DNA from: Escarpia spicata
Taxonomy: Eukaryota > Annelida > Polychaeta > Sabellida > Siboglinidae
Direction of reading: 5' to 3'
DNA: 64,000 bases
Assembly: GCA_963995525.1 (NCBI GenBank)
Contig: OZ023206.1
Span: 20,324,002 to 20,388,001 of the forward strand
In this document: piece after piece, positions 52,301-56,625 of the stretch
Layout of the letters: each line of letters begins with the position of its first letter
Numbering within the stretch: position 1 is the stretch's first letter
The notes under the pieces: model-generated
What the model saw: only the letters and a program-made list of their open reading frames with translations
The model's database searches: none
Told to the model about the DNA's origin: nothing
Made by a program: the position numbers and the translations under genes

Positions 52301-54670
52301 CTCATACAATACCATGTATGGTTAATCTAATATGATCAATGTTCTTTTCTGACACTAACCTGACAACACCAAATCTTTTGCTGACAAACAAAGTTTATTA
52401 CTACAGGTATCTTACTGTTAGCATCTTGAGGCTCACTCAAGCCAACTGGTACTGGATCCAGACGTTGAGGCTTCACTCCTGTTGCAGGTCGGACAGTCAA
52501 AATGGCGCCTTCTAGGGAGAATGTTGGCACTGCGAGTACCTCCTGAGCAGCTACAACCCAAACCGTAGAATGTACTCATAAATAAAAAAGCATGTTTAAT
52601 CTCACACAATGTAAGTTAATTAACATTGTTTAATAAGACCAGACTTTTTATTTTACATGTTTTGCCCATCAACATTAATTTCCTGGATCTAGAATAAAAA
52701 GAAAATTCACAATGTTCGCTTTTTTATTACCGCCGATGTCATTATTTCTTAACTGGACCTGTTAAATCATAAATAAAATATCTTACTATTCCTGAGAGAA
52801 AATGCCCGAAATCGAACAGTTTTAGTCATGTGGCCTTTTAACAATTGTTGCTACCCCGCGTGCATGCTTTTCTTTGAATATGATGTTAACAACTATTACA
52901 TGTGACCAGCTACAAGTCGGTCCATGGGAGTGGCCGCAGTGCATCCGATAGCCCAAAGCCCAAAATGGTTTACCGTGTTTCACCAATTAATATTTTTTAC
53001 TGTCATTTCACATTTGATGGACCTTCTAAGTTAGTGCTAAAATAGTGACTTGGTGCTGAGTAACTGCTAAAAAAACAATCTTTATTGTGAATTAAATATG
53101 TCAATCTGTCAGTGTCAGAAACTACATGAAACAAGTCATAAAATAGTTGTTGATGCATTTCACACTGCCGTGTCTGTCATTAATATGGTAATTACAAGTA
53201 ACACTGGCGATTTATATAAATTTTCACGTAGCCACATATCTTATTATTTAAATGTTATAATATATTTGAACATGCACTATGATCTTTTTCCCCGACATTT
53301 TAATTTTATTTTTATTCCGATTCCAGTCACTGCTTTCTGGACAATCCTGCCTGTAAAACGTAATAAAAAAGTCTGGACTGATATAATAGATTATAAATTT
53401 GCAACCTGACATTGGTGTTGCAGCATTTGCTAGATGGAACAAATATGTATATATATACATAAACAATTTATTTCTCTCATGTGGCCAGGACCATATAAAA
53501 CAGGTGACCGCTCTGCAACCTCCTACCTTCCACACAGAACATATTTTACAACCATATTAATTTTTTTTACTAACAAATCACTTAATGCAAAACTAATCTG
53601 GCCACTGTTAGCAAGAGGGGCCATGAAACAAGTGAACACAGTATAGTCACTTGCACGGTTTCTGCTGTATCAAGGTTTCTGCCGCATTTTGATATTTTGT
53701 TGGATCTCACACTAGATACATCTTTTGTCACTGGGAGCAAAGGACGTTTACAAACATGCAACAAAGTTATTTTTCTCAAATTAAAACGAGGCAAACAGGT
53801 TTTTGTTTAAAATTTTGATAGCAAAGACAGATTACATACCTACACAGTGACAGTGACGTAAACATCCGTAATATTTCATTTTATCAGAAGAAATTGTAAG
53901 CAACCGTTCATATTAATCACCACAGGAAGGTTATCAAACAGCTTGTGGTGTTTATGTAGTTAATGCGTTGCGTCTTGTCATACAGTGATGATTTTGAACA
54001 TGATGCAGCAGAAACCGAGTGCTTCCATTTGACACCTGAAGTGACATTGTCTTACAAATATTGCATTTCACTAAAAAAACTTGACGCTTTGTTTGCATTC
54101 AATTGATGAAATAAGTGCTTTTGATTAATAATGTCAACATGTTGCAGAATGATTTCTAAAATGTTTGATGAAAACTGTATATTATGATTGCAGAAACCAA
54201 GTGGATCAGCATACATATAAAATGCTAACCTTCAGCAGTTGTAAACGTGACGTATGTTAGAGGTTTGTTAGGGTGACGCAGCACATGCAGAATGGCATCT
54301 TCATCATTGGTAAGTTTGCTCTCAAACAGCAGCATTATGGCATCTCCTGTTGTTGACGGCTTAAGTCCAGTGACCTGTATGGCTCTTCCTTCCCACTCCT
54401 TCTGTGCAGCTCTACTTCTGTCCAAGCCAGACTCTGCCTGCTTGCGTGACTTGTCTTCTCTGCGTAATTCACCCTGTCTGTGTGACTCATCCTGTGGACG
54501 AGTGACATCCTGTGGACGAGTGACATCCTGTGGACGAGTGACATCAGGTCTGCGAGACTCCTCCAGTCCATGAGTGTCATCCTGAGGTGCATCCTTTCCC
54601 ACTGCGCGGGACACTGTCAGTGCGTCACCACCCAGTTGCAGACCAGACTTGGCAAGTACAGTCTGCGCAA
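2531..54670 (-). CDS. PARP14-like: PARP14-like ADP-ribosyltransferase gene (19 exons seen, both ends open)
   Basis: Spliced minus-strand gene. Exons in transcript order: 54670-54230, 52550-52416, 51363-51235, 49969-49130, 36837-36430, 26544-26438, 24895-24733, 20116-20051, 19493-19317, 18934-18767, 17070-17000, 14214-14058, 13404-13339, 12700-12533, 7032-6814, 6319-6156, 4446-4245, 3822-3674, 2687-2531. Every border is AG/GT and every junction keeps frame; most are phase 1, with phase 0 before macro 2, macro 3, WWE and inside the catalytic domain. Domain order is RRM, KH-like, three macrodomains, WWE, PARP catalytic, the layout of vertebrate PARP14. Members of that family transfer ADP-ribose to proteins and bind ADP-ribose through macrodomains, and are linked to interferon and antiviral responses in vertebrates. 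That role here is inference. The start codon and the C-terminal catalytic exon(s) are not in the window. No in-frame stop or frameshift was seen, so the gene looks functional. Confidence 0.85.
3111..3266 (-). repeat. SINE copy 1 (partial)
   Basis: GTTCTTATGTAGCGCAGTA, CAGACCTGTTCAATC and CTCGACTTCT are shared with the copies at 6499, 17128 and 21690. It lacks the tRNA-like part. Diverged. Confidence 0.65.
3674..3822 (-). CDS. PARP14-like exon R: start of PARP catalytic domain
   Basis: A 149-nt exon, phase 1 in, 0 out; acceptor GTTTATAG, donor after CGT (CGT/GTGAGT). It encodes a Trp-rich lead (WWWTDMNND) and then [19 protein letters not shown], the conserved EYxxVxxxF opening of PARP catalytic domains, ending in TINR, which continues as ITRIQN in the next exon. 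Confidence 0.8.
4245..4446 (-). CDS. PARP14-like exon Q: WWE domain
   Basis: A 202-nt exon, phase 0 in, 1 out; acceptor TTTTTTCTAG, donor TTTG/GTAAAT. It encodes [20 protein letters not shown], a central IERAY and [17 protein letters not shown] then LQRR, the pattern of a WWE domain (Trp near the start, helix with IE, a strand and a basic end). WWE domains bind ADP-ribose or iso-ADP-ribose and sit next to the catalytic domain in PARP11-14. Confidence 0.8.
4450..5382. other. Intron DNA with a perfect hairpin
   Basis: No exon seen. Holds alternating purine-pyrimidine DNA at about 4660-4720 and a 34-bp perfect palindrome at 5222-5290, listed separately. Confidence 0.5.
5222..5290. repeat. Perfect hairpin, 34-bp arms, 1-base centre
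   Basis: Left arm 5222-5255 begins ACTTTAATATGCCTGCCAG; right arm 5257-5290 is its exact reverse complement; the single A at 5256 separates them. Confidence 0.9.
5383..5697. mobile_element. Mariner-type MITE flanked by TA
   Basis: About 311 bp between TA dinucleotides (5383-5384 and 5696-5697). The ends are imperfect inverted repeats: ATGACTGTACGTATTGGGAC on the left, and on the right TGTCCCAAAACATAGGGTCA. Internal copies of the GGGACA motif recur, and an extra hairpin lies at 5637-5692. There is no coding capacity. TA flanks are the hallmark of Tc1/mariner insertion. Confidence 0.7.
5698..6155. other. AT-rich intron DNA
   Basis: No exon or repeat recognised between the MITE and the linker exon at 6156. 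Confidence 0.5.
6156..6319 (-). CDS. PARP14-like exon P: linker before WWE
   Basis: A 164-nt exon, phase 1 in and 0 out; acceptor TTTCACAG, donor ACAG/GTGTGG. It encodes a low-complexity linker rich in Pro, Ser, Gln and Thr. An internal donor (GTAG/GTGCAC) would give the wrong phase for the WWE exon, so the longer form is preferred. Confidence 0.6.
6499..6784 (-). repeat. SINE copy 2
   Basis: Shares AAAGGTAAGTTCTTATATA, a CAAAGTGCTTTATA block, TCTCGACTTCTCTGAGAAGC and CTATAGCCAGGTACTCATTC with the fuller copy at 21690-22096. The tRNA-like end (6735-6784) is diverged. It lies in the intron next to the macro-3 exon. Confidence 0.7.
6814..7032 (-). CDS. PARP14-like exon O: macrodomain 3 C-terminal helices
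   Basis: A 219-nt exon, phase 1-1, encoding [34 protein letters not shown] and a Ser/Thr tail. Acceptor GCACTGCAG, donor ACAG/GTGAGA. A SINE copy (6499-6784) ends about 30 bp downstream of the donor. Confidence 0.85.
8415..8650. repeat. 18-bp minisatellite after the transposase stop
   Basis: About 13 units of an 18-bp motif (CTAATATTCACTGTAGAC and variants such as GTAATGTTCACTGTAGAT). The first six are nearly identical and the rest more diverged. It starts at the transposase stop codon, inside the Kolobok element. Confidence 0.9.
8654..10895 (-). CDS. Kolobok / Mutator-like DDE transposase, two exons
   Basis: Exon 1 is 10895-10674 (74 codons; start CCGAATGG context, donor AAAG/GTATTA). Exon 2 is 10393-8654 (acceptor TTTGTGCAG), phase 0 junction, about 653 aa. 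An upstream in-frame ATG at 11024 is possible. The N-terminus is basic ([20 protein letters not shown]). A zinc-ribbon follows (CPECG and CCTEC, about residues 135-165). The catalytic domain shows the first Asp in VSFDGSW (~275), the second in [10 protein letters not shown] (~375), the CINH motif in [12 protein letters not shown] (~400) and the Glu in [13 protein letters not shown] (~548). This D-D-[C(2)H]-E order is that of Kolobok and other Mutator-like families. No frameshift or stop interrupts it, so it may still encode an active enzyme. The C-terminus is Arg/Ala-rich. Confidence 0.85.
12103..12532. other. Intron DNA right of the Kolobok element
   Basis: No exon seen. Several direct CATGTGA strings occur at 12258-12330. 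Confidence 0.4.
12533..12700 (-). CDS. PARP14-like exon N: macrodomain 3 core
   Basis: A 168-nt exon, phase 1-1, encoding [20 protein letters not shown] and, at the end, [11 protein letters not shown], the second binding loop. Acceptor CATTGTAG, donor ACTG/GTGAGT. The intron that follows contains the Kolobok transposon. Confidence 0.85.
12701..13338. other. Intron DNA, nothing recognised
   Basis: AT-rich, no coding pattern or repeat recognised. Confidence 0.4.
13339..13404 (-). CDS. PARP14-like exon M: macrodomain 3, glycine loop
   Basis: A 66-nt exon, phase 1-1, encoding [20 protein letters not shown], the helix that follows the first ADP-ribose loop. Acceptor CTCGACAG, donor TTTG/GTAAGT. 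Confidence 0.8.
13405..14057. other. Intron DNA, nothing recognised
   Basis: AT-rich, no coding pattern or repeat recognised. Confidence 0.4.
14058..14214 (-). CDS. PARP14-like exon L: start of macrodomain 3
   Basis: A 157-nt exon, phase 0 in, 1 out; acceptor TGTTTCAG, donor GAAG/GTAAAT. It encodes HPSGATGG, then [20 protein letters not shown] and [10 protein letters not shown]. Paralogue of exon G. Confidence 0.85.
14235..14350. repeat. CA/CG-type microsatellite and short TA run
   Basis: Alternating GCACACACGCATGCACG-like sequence followed by ATATATATATG. Potential Z-DNA tract in the intron near exon L. Confidence 0.8.
14443..16820. mobile_element. Possible DNA element with a 21-bp minisatellite core
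   Basis: TTGTTAACGAA at 14443-14453 and its reverse complement at 16810-16820 bound the region; with one indel the match extends outward as TCAGG. Both sub-terminal zones are full of GAATGCGAAT / ATTCGCATTC strings. No transposase and no clear target duplication, so this is a candidate only. Confidence 0.4.
15945..16747. repeat. 21-bp minisatellite, about 38 copies
   Basis: Unit CATTCGACCACCAAACATTCG with C/T and A/G variants (CACCAAA or CACTAAA; ATTCGCATT or ATTCACATT). Because 21 is a multiple of 3 it leaves a long open frame on the minus strand (a seven-residue repeat VECECLV). It lies inside a PARP intron and I do not regard that frame as a gene. Confidence 0.95.
17000..17070 (-). CDS. 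PARP14-like exon K: linker between macro 2 and macro 3
   Basis: A 71-nt exon, phase 1 in and 0 out, encoding a Ser/Thr-rich linker ending in HVSTFQ. Acceptor TTTCGCAG, donor TCAG/GTATCA. Its phase pattern repeats that of the linker before macro 2. Confidence 0.65.
17128..17245 (-). repeat. SINE copy 3 (truncated)
   Basis: AAAGGTAATTTCTTATACAG, CAGTATCCAGTCCTTATGAC and CTTTATACTTTACTCCCTG match the copy at 21690. It stops after the TCGACTTCT-like block. Confidence 0.7.
17246..18766. other. Intron DNA, nothing firm
   Basis: An 89-codon plus-strand frame at 18108-18377 has no recognisable feature. Otherwise no pattern was seen. Confidence 0.4.
18767..18934 (-). CDS. PARP14-like exon J: macrodomain 2 C-terminal helices
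   Basis: A 168-nt exon, phase 1-1, encoding [35 protein letters not shown] and a short proline-rich tail. It matches the last exon of macro 3 (7032-6814). Acceptor GATGTAG, donor ACAG/GTAAGA. Confidence 0.8.
18978..19036. repeat. Purine-rich GGGA microsatellite
   Basis: About nine GGGA units followed by GAGAGAGAGAAAG. It is a one-strand purine tract right beside the acceptor of exon J. Confidence 0.85.
19317..19493 (-). CDS. PARP14-like exon I: macrodomain 2 core
   Basis: A 177-nt exon, phase 1-1. It encodes [20 protein letters not shown], a helix, then VSFPVLSTG, corresponding to ALPALSAG in macro 1. Acceptor ATTTTAG, donor ACTG/GTGAGT. Confidence 0.85.
19494..20050. other. Intron DNA, nothing recognised
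   Basis: AT-rich stretch between two macro-2 exons. Confidence 0.4.
20051..20116 (-). CDS. PARP14-like exon H: macrodomain 2, glycine loop
   Basis: A 66-nt exon, phase 1-1, encoding [20 protein letters not shown]. It is the same length and phase as exon M (13339-13404) of macro 3 and aligns with it residue by residue (AISREI and ASRAI; GGQ in both). Confidence 0.8.
20117..20944. other. Intron DNA with one hairpin
   Basis: No exon seen. A hairpin at about 20465-20505 has 15-bp arms (GTTTCATTTGTTAAA) around a GCATATGC centre. Confidence 0.5.
20945..21565 (+). repeat. ~150-bp tandem repeat, left arm of an inverted pair
   Basis: About three units sharing AAGATGGCCACCATGCAAAT, CCATTATCCAGATATCTCGG, AACATAAAAACATGTTCTT and AAGGAATCCATTTCTACCAT. 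The start (20945-21120) includes GCTAGGTACCCATCGCTATT. The whole block is found again inverted at 24236-24718, and one unit at 23065-23245. Confidence 0.8.
21690..22096 (-). repeat. SINE copy 4, tRNA-derived, fullest copy
   Basis: On the minus strand it begins with a tRNA-like head containing a GGGTTCGAATCC B-box-like motif (22032-22043 as read on plus), followed by a tail shared with the copies at 3111, 6499 and 17128. The 70-bp block starting TTCTTATATAGCGCAGTATC is duplicated in tandem (21705-21840). No coding capacity. Confidence 0.75.
22097..22579. other. Intron DNA, nothing recognised
   Basis: Contains a short TATATA/CATACCGGTATATA stretch only. Confidence 0.4.
22580..22687. repeat. 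Perfect 108-bp palindrome without spacer
   Basis: Left arm 22580-22633 begins ATTGTCACAAAGAATCCACC; right arm 22634-22687 is its exact reverse complement, meeting at TGC/GCA. No mismatch in 54 bp. Confidence 0.95.
23065..23245 (+). repeat. Single unit of the ~150-bp repeat
   Basis: CCATACGATGGCCATATTAA, AAAATGGCTGCCATG and CACAACATAGAAACATAATA match the tandem at 20945-21565, diverged. Confidence 0.65.
23246..24235. other. Intron DNA, nothing recognised
   Basis: Two open frames of about 80 codons (23542-23784, 23982-24236) have no recognisable motif. Confidence 0.35.
24236..24718 (-). repeat. ~150-bp tandem repeat, right arm of the inverted pair
   Basis: Reverse complement of 20945-21565: GGCCGTCATC, ATGGCAGAAATGGATTCCTT, CAAGATATCTGGATAA, and at the outer end TCAATAGCGATGGGTACCTA. 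It ends about 15 bp from the donor of exon G (24733). Confidence 0.8.
24733..24895 (-). CDS. PARP14-like exon G: start of macrodomain 2
   Basis: A 163-nt exon, phase 0 in, phase 1 out; acceptor TTTTTCAG, donor ACAG/GTATAT. It encodes HHPGLTSG, then [20 protein letters not shown], the strand-loop that opens a macrodomain. The usual NAAN loop is NVTDKWF here, so ADP-ribose contacts differ from macro 1. Confidence 0.85.
24950..25130. repeat. Compound microsatellite (CACA, CAGA, GGAC)
   Basis: CA-rich, then GGCAGGCAGGCGGGCGG, then GGAC and AGAC tetranucleotide runs (25088-25130). Confidence 0.9.
25347..25390. repeat. TA dinucleotide microsatellite
   Basis: About 20 uninterrupted TA units. Confidence 0.95.
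25391..26437. other. Intron DNA with part of a dispersed repeat
   Basis: 25990-26110 is an inverted, diverged copy of 57785-57925 (shared CTATAACTGAGTCGGGTCTA). A GT-rich microsatellite lies at 26325-26375. No exon seen before the linker exon. Confidence 0.6.
26438..26544 (-). CDS. PARP14-like exon F: linker between macro 1 and macro 2
   Basis: A 107-nt exon, phase 1 in and phase 0 out; acceptor TCGGTAG, donor GCAG/GTATGT. It encodes a Ser/Thr/Gln-rich linker ending in TSGQ. Similar short phase 1-to-0 linker exons precede macro 3 (17070-17000) and the WWE exon (6319-6156), which supports the call. Confidence 0.65.
26786..27636. mobile_element. TA-flanked non-autonomous DNA transposon (Tc1/mariner-pogo type)
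   Basis: 847 bp (26788-27634) between TA dinucleotides. The left end CTGTAAATTTCCGTGTATAA and right end (read inward) CCGTAAATTTCCGTGTATAA differ by one base over 20. Inner copies of the GTGCGTATTATA string occur near both ends. No transposase frame is visible; an 81-codon minus frame at 27305-27550 has no recognisable motif. Confidence 0.75.
28085..28560 (-). mobile_element. C-terminal fragment of an RTE-like LINE
   Basis: Minus-strand frame 28426-28088 encodes [37 protein letters not shown] and [19 protein letters not shown], the tail typical of RTE/endonuclease-reverse transcriptase proteins. Related sequence continues upstream to about 28560. 5'-truncated and dead. Confidence 0.75.
28743..29862. 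repeat. 42-bp minisatellite I, about 25 copies
   Basis: Unit is GTTGACAGGGGCACACAGAG then TGCAGGGTGTGCAGCCAGGAGG, 42 bp, with point variants (CCCACACAG, CGCACACAG) and one 15-bp deletion near 29612. As 42 is divisible by 3, both strands stay open over more than 1 kb (14-residue repeats such as [14 protein letters not shown] on minus). GC-rich against AT-rich surroundings. No start context or homology supports a gene. Confidence 0.95.
29863..30659. other. Intron DNA, nothing recognised
   Basis: AT-rich; TATATA-rich stretch at 30535-30600. Confidence 0.4.
30660..34430 (+). pseudogene. Decayed copy of a large invertebrate multi-copy zinc-finger protein gene
   Basis: Plus-strand intronless relic split over several frames. 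It starts with [20 protein letters not shown], then [11 protein letters not shown] and [11 protein letters not shown] (paired CxxC fingers). After a frameshift near 31035 come [20 protein letters not shown] and NVNFRTGK, then [17 protein letters not shown] (31480-31908), [20 protein letters not shown] (~31960-32020), and after more breaks [39 protein letters not shown] and [20 protein letters not shown] (32888-33300). I recognise this segment order from large uncharacterised proteins annotated many times over in molluscs and cnidarians; their function is unknown to me and a transposon origin is suspected. At least four frameshifts or stops and an expanded internal repeat make it non-functional. 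It lies in the macro-1/macro-2 intron of the PARP gene, on the opposite strand. Confidence 0.7.
33355..34403. repeat. 42-bp minisatellite II, about 25 copies, grown from coding sequence
   Basis: Unit encodes [14 protein letters not shown] in the frame of the surrounding pseudogene. The region before the array reads SRQHRD and after it [11 protein letters not shown], so one unit fits the expected protein. The second unit lacks one base. Early units read CTACGCACC, later ones CTACACACC, and the last ones ACAGTATG or TCTAGAGG, so blocks of variants are grouped. All three plus frames and two minus frames stay open across most of the array. Confidence 0.95.
34431..36429. other. Intron DNA with a diverged ~170-bp tandem duplication
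   Basis: 34430-34552 and 34607-34755 share TTTATGTTTGACCTTA-like, TTAAATGTATTT, TTATGTT and AATCATG blocks in the same order. The rest (34760-36429) has no recognised feature. Confidence 0.5.
36430..36837 (-). CDS. PARP14-like exon E: remainder of macrodomain 1
   Basis: A 408-nt exon, phase 1-1, acceptor TTGTTGCAG, donor TCTG/GTAAGC. It follows directly from the previous exon across a 12.3-kb intron: [20 protein letters not shown], then [34 protein letters not shown] and the closing helix. The [13 protein letters not shown] stretch is the second ADP-ribose-binding loop of macrodomains. In macrodomains 2 and 3 the matching region is cut by three introns; here it is one exon. Confidence 0.9.
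36838..37230. other. Intron DNA, nothing recognised
   Basis: Between exon E and the 6.6-kb TIR element. Confidence 0.4.
39780..42862 (+). mobile_element. Nearly complete CR1-clade LINE
   Basis: Encodes an endonuclease plus reverse transcriptase protein (39871-42757) followed by a short 3' tail with two CTTGTTAAAT repeats at about 42836-42856, as CR1 elements end in short repeats. The 5' boundary is uncertain. It is inserted inside the 37231-43814 TIR element. Confidence 0.8.
39871..42757 (+). pseudogene. CR1 ORF2: apurinic-type endonuclease and reverse transcriptase, broken
   Basis: First part (39871-41487, 538 codons): endonuclease domain with [31 protein letters not shown], a mutated catalytic GNFNHG (family GDFN) and GSSDHNQI, then the RT start ([14 protein letters not shown]). 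A run of seven A at 41452-41458 shifts the frame. The second part (41492-42757, 421 codons) continues with [32 protein letters not shown] and the C-terminal [20 protein letters not shown] and PHLEYC motifs of CR1. The catalytic box reads KFVDEVF where the family has F/YADD followed by two more residues, so the metal-binding Asp pair is lost. With the frameshift and the endonuclease change it cannot encode an active enzyme. Confidence 0.85.
44163..45600 (+). repeat. Dispersed repeat, copy 1 (with RT fragment)
   Basis: 44163-44590 matches 63361-63775 in direct orientation (shared TTGGACTAATACGTCTATAT and CAAATGAGTGATAAGTCGGA), and 45465-45590 matches 63877-64000 (TGAATCTGTAATTATTAGTC). About 900 bp present here, including LINE sequence, are missing from copy 2. 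Confidence 0.8.
45025..45420 (+). mobile_element. LINE reverse-transcriptase fragment
   Basis: Encodes [20 protein letters not shown] (45051-45120) and, after a frame change, [15 protein letters not shown] near 45360, which are RT motifs A and C. Short dead fragment inside the dispersed repeat. Confidence 0.75.
45601..46430. other. Non-coding DNA made of diverged direct repeats
   Basis: About 46055-46160 and 46225-46320 repeat AATCAAATACAGAT, CATAGCGGCAG and AAAGTTGCTGAAC. 45826-45905 resembles 44620-44710 (GGCAACTGT, AACAGGGGTC, GTGACCAATTA). The block ends in ACCTTCGGCCAAAGGACTAA. No gene. Confidence 0.6.
46680..49022 (-). mobile_element. LINE reverse-transcriptase relic split by an hAT-like element
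   Basis: Minus strand, from 49022 down: [19 protein letters not shown] (RT motif A) up to 48801; then the hAT-like insert; then [18 protein letters not shown] and [11 protein letters not shown] (47680-47560), [30 protein letters not shown] (47570-47273), and the C-terminus [20 protein letters not shown] with RNLKSS and [11 protein letters not shown] (47172-46915). Several frame changes. Jockey/CR1-like. Confidence 0.8.
47673..48800. mobile_element. hAT-like non-autonomous transposon inside the LINE
   Basis: CAGGGCTGCCTACC at 47673-47686 is exactly inverted at 48787-48800. The CAGGG start fits hAT ends. The 1,128-bp insert separates two parts of one RT. A TTTGATG/TTTTATG pair may be an eroded target duplication, but it is not convincing. 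Contains a C homopolymer of about 20 bases (47705-47727) and no transposase. Confidence 0.7.
49130..49969 (-). CDS. PARP14-like exon D: KH-like repeats and start of macrodomain 1
   Basis: The longest exon (840 nt, phase 1-1; acceptor AATTCATAG, donor GCAG/GTATTG). After a Thr/Glu-rich entry it encodes alpha/beta repeats that resemble the KH-like region of PARP14 ([15 protein letters not shown] onward, roughly residues 25-215). It then enters a macrodomain with [32 protein letters not shown] and LAKAIVDAG. The NAAN and GLAKAI motifs are those that contact ADP-ribose in macrodomains, so macro 1 keeps its binding-site residues. Confidence 0.85.
49970..50539. other. Intron DNA with a short TATTG microsatellite
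   Basis: GTATT/TATTG pentamer run at 50219-50247. No exon seen. Confidence 0.5.
50540..51234 (-). repeat. 57-bp tandem array carrying multiple 5' splice sites
   Basis: About twelve 57-bp units; the anchor (ACTTACCTG or variants on plus) lies at 51184, 51127, 51070, 51013, 50956, 50899, 50842, 50785, 50728, 50671, 50615 and 50561. On the gene strand seven units read CAG/GTAAGT, four read CAGTTAAGT and one CAGCTAAGT. Each unit encodes a 19-residue repeat (such as [19 protein letters not shown]) in frame with exon C, and the frame stays open to a stop at 50828-50830. Confidence 0.9.
51235..51363 (-). CDS. PARP14-like exon C: second RRM-tail exon with alternative donors downstream
   Basis: A 129-nt exon, phase 1 at both ends if the first donor (ACAG/GTAATT at 51235/51234) is used. 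It encodes [20 protein letters not shown], a clear paralogue of the preceding RRM-tail exon, then a Lys/Glu-rich linker. I found no matching RRM front exon between 51364 and 52415, so either it is lost or unrecognised, or two tail exons are spliced together. The reading frame stays open through the 57-bp repeat array to a stop at 50828. Five stronger consensus donors (exon ends 51190, 51133, 51019, 50962, 50848) lie in that open stretch, all in phase 1. Confidence 0.7.
51364..52415. other. Intron DNA; expected RRM front exon not found
   Basis: A missing RRM start was looked for here. A 97-codon minus frame (51907-51614) has no RRM pattern. GT/GC microsatellite at 51430-51485. Confidence 0.45.
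52416..52550 (-). CDS. PARP14-like exon B: RRM C-terminal part
   Basis: A 135-nt exon, phase 1 at both ends. Joined to the previous exon it completes an RRM: after VTFTTAE comes [20 protein letters not shown], the usual last helix and strand 4. The acceptor is GGTTGTAG and the donor AACA/GTAAGA. A short proline-rich linker follows the fold. Confidence 0.75.
52551..54229. other. Intron DNA, nothing recognised
   Basis: A few open frames of 60-100 codons without recognisable motifs. Confidence 0.4.
54230..54670 (-). CDS. PARP14-like exon A: end of one RRM, charged linker, start of next RRM
   Basis: A 441-nt exon, phase 1 at both ends, with acceptor TTTCTGCAG and donor GAAG/GTTAGC. The first residues ([20 protein letters not shown]) look like the last helix and strand of an RRM. 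A polar Arg/Asp/Glu-rich linker follows, containing three copies of the hexapeptide DVTRPQ (18-bp repeats at 54486-54545). The exon then opens a new RRM ([17 protein letters not shown]) that ends in VTFTTAE. The split RRM continues in the exon at 52550-52416. The presence of only the tail of the first RRM shows that more coding exons lie upstream. Confidence 0.75.
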
Positions 54671-54949
54671 CTGCAGAAACACAAACAACACAAATACAAT
54701 CACATGTCACACAATAACAATATCACCACAGTTAACACCTAGGAGTGTGACAACACAATTCTCTCACGATAAGATACGTATCACGATACTTGCTCAAATT
54801 AATATGGTGTTTCTTATCTGACAATGGTGTTACAGGCAAGTGTAGAGAGAAAGTCATATAATGCAGCCTATCACTTGAAGCAATTATGCAAACATTATTC
54901 TGTTCTTCTGTTGAAAACTGCAGGGAATAGCACGGATATGATATTCAGT

Positions 54950-55720
54950 GATCCTGTTTATTATCATCACCATTGTGCAGCCGTAGTGTCCTATGGTTGG
55001 TTGAAGGCCTCAGCATGTTGTTTCCAGATCTGCCTGTCTTGCACTATCCTCTGCCAGATGGTGCCCTTCCAGTACTCGTCTAGTTCGTCTCTCCACCGTC
55101 TCGCTGGTCGTGCTCTAGATCGTTTCCCTTCGTAAGGTCTCCAGGTTGTGATACGCGATGTCCATCAGTTATCTCGTAGTCTCCTGATGTGCCCTGACCA
55201 GGTCCACTTCTGTTTTCTGATTTGTTCTATCACGTCTATGACCTTTGTCTTCTCTCTTACCCAGATGTTTTTTTTTCTTCCCAATATGTGATGTTTAACA
55301 TGTCTTTTCATATTTGTTTGTGCGGCTGCTAGCTTGTTCTTTGCATGGTTGGTGAGTGCCCATGTTTCCATGCCGTATGTCATCGCTGGAAGTAAGCATG
55401 AATTGTAGATTTGTCTCTTCAAATATGTTGAGGTGTTTGGCAAATGATGTCCAGCCAGCCATGATTTTTCTTTGAATCTCAAAGTATTTATTATTTTTCG
55501 TGTGCTACTTTCGCTCAGTACCCCCTCACCCCCAGTGTATATATGATGACATGTGTTACAGAATTGTTCATGCAGCCCTTTCTCTGTTTGTATAAAATTA
55601 CACCAACTATTGCGTAGGTTGGTAATGGGCAATCCAAATTTATTAATTCACAGGGATTGCCACTGTGCACAGACAATCTATACAGTGTATTTCGCATCCT
55701 GTGCACAGACAGGTACATAA
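54950..55720 (-). mobile_element. RTE-like LINE, C-terminal fragment
   Basis: Minus strand: TYLKRQIYNSCLLPAMTYGM, ETWALTNHAKNKLAAAQTNM, KVIDVIEQIRKQKWTWSGHI (55632-55165). After a frameshift comes RITTWRPYEGKRSRARPARR ending in AEAFNQP (~55150-54985), the typical end of RTE-type endonuclease-reverse transcriptases. Truncated and broken. Confidence 0.8.
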
Positions 55721-56625
55721 AGATTACTGATCTATGTACCGCAATTGTACTACAATTTGTACATATATATATATATATATATAATAATTTTCCATTCTAG
55801 CTAGTTAGTGACTGAAAAACCCTTGAATGCTGTTAGACATATTTACAGCGTACGAACTGTCACAGATTTACAATATATAATTCAAGGGAAAAGATACCTC
55901 TGTGCATACTGCACACCTTCTATATTACTAGCTAGATTATTTACCGCAATTTGCTATATACAAAAGTGGGGGGCTCAAACCCCCTTAGTGATCTGGAATC
56001 TCAAAGTATTTATTATATGCAACCAATAATATTCAGTAGGTGGCACTACACTACTGCTTTTTATTTTAAAAATACCTTTTTATTTACCTTTCAAATAAGT
56101 ATCGATGGTAACTTGTATTTAACCTGTGTAATGGTATAACTAAATTATAGCTGATTTTTGTACAACTGATTTTTATAAAGCCGCAGGTAGATGTAATGAA
56201 ATTACTTATTTGTAAACTGAGATGTCATTGCCGGCAAATATCTAACTCCAGCTGGCTAACGTTTCATCTTATTTGTATTTTAAATTATAGATTATTGTTA
56301 ATATTAAAATCATTATAAATACACTTTTGATGTTAAATGGTTTCTATATTTAGATGGTTGAAATGCATATTCTGAACATTTATTTGGCCATTTTCAATCA
56401 GTCCCTGATACATGCATAACTAGGCTTTTTATGTGCATAACTGGTAAATAAAAAATGATAACTGGTAAACTGAAAAACTCACAATCCTAGCTAAGGGCCT
56501 GCTCCCAGGACAACTTGATGAAAAAGTTTAATATCAAGACCTGTCTTTACACTTGGTTATGATGCCAATATTTGTCAATGTATTTGCATGCTACAACTCC
56601 AGAAAATCTTGTTTTCATCTGTCAT
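55721..56625. other. Non-coding DNA, TA microsatellite
   Basis: TATATA run at 55762-55783; otherwise nothing recognised. Confidence 0.4.
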
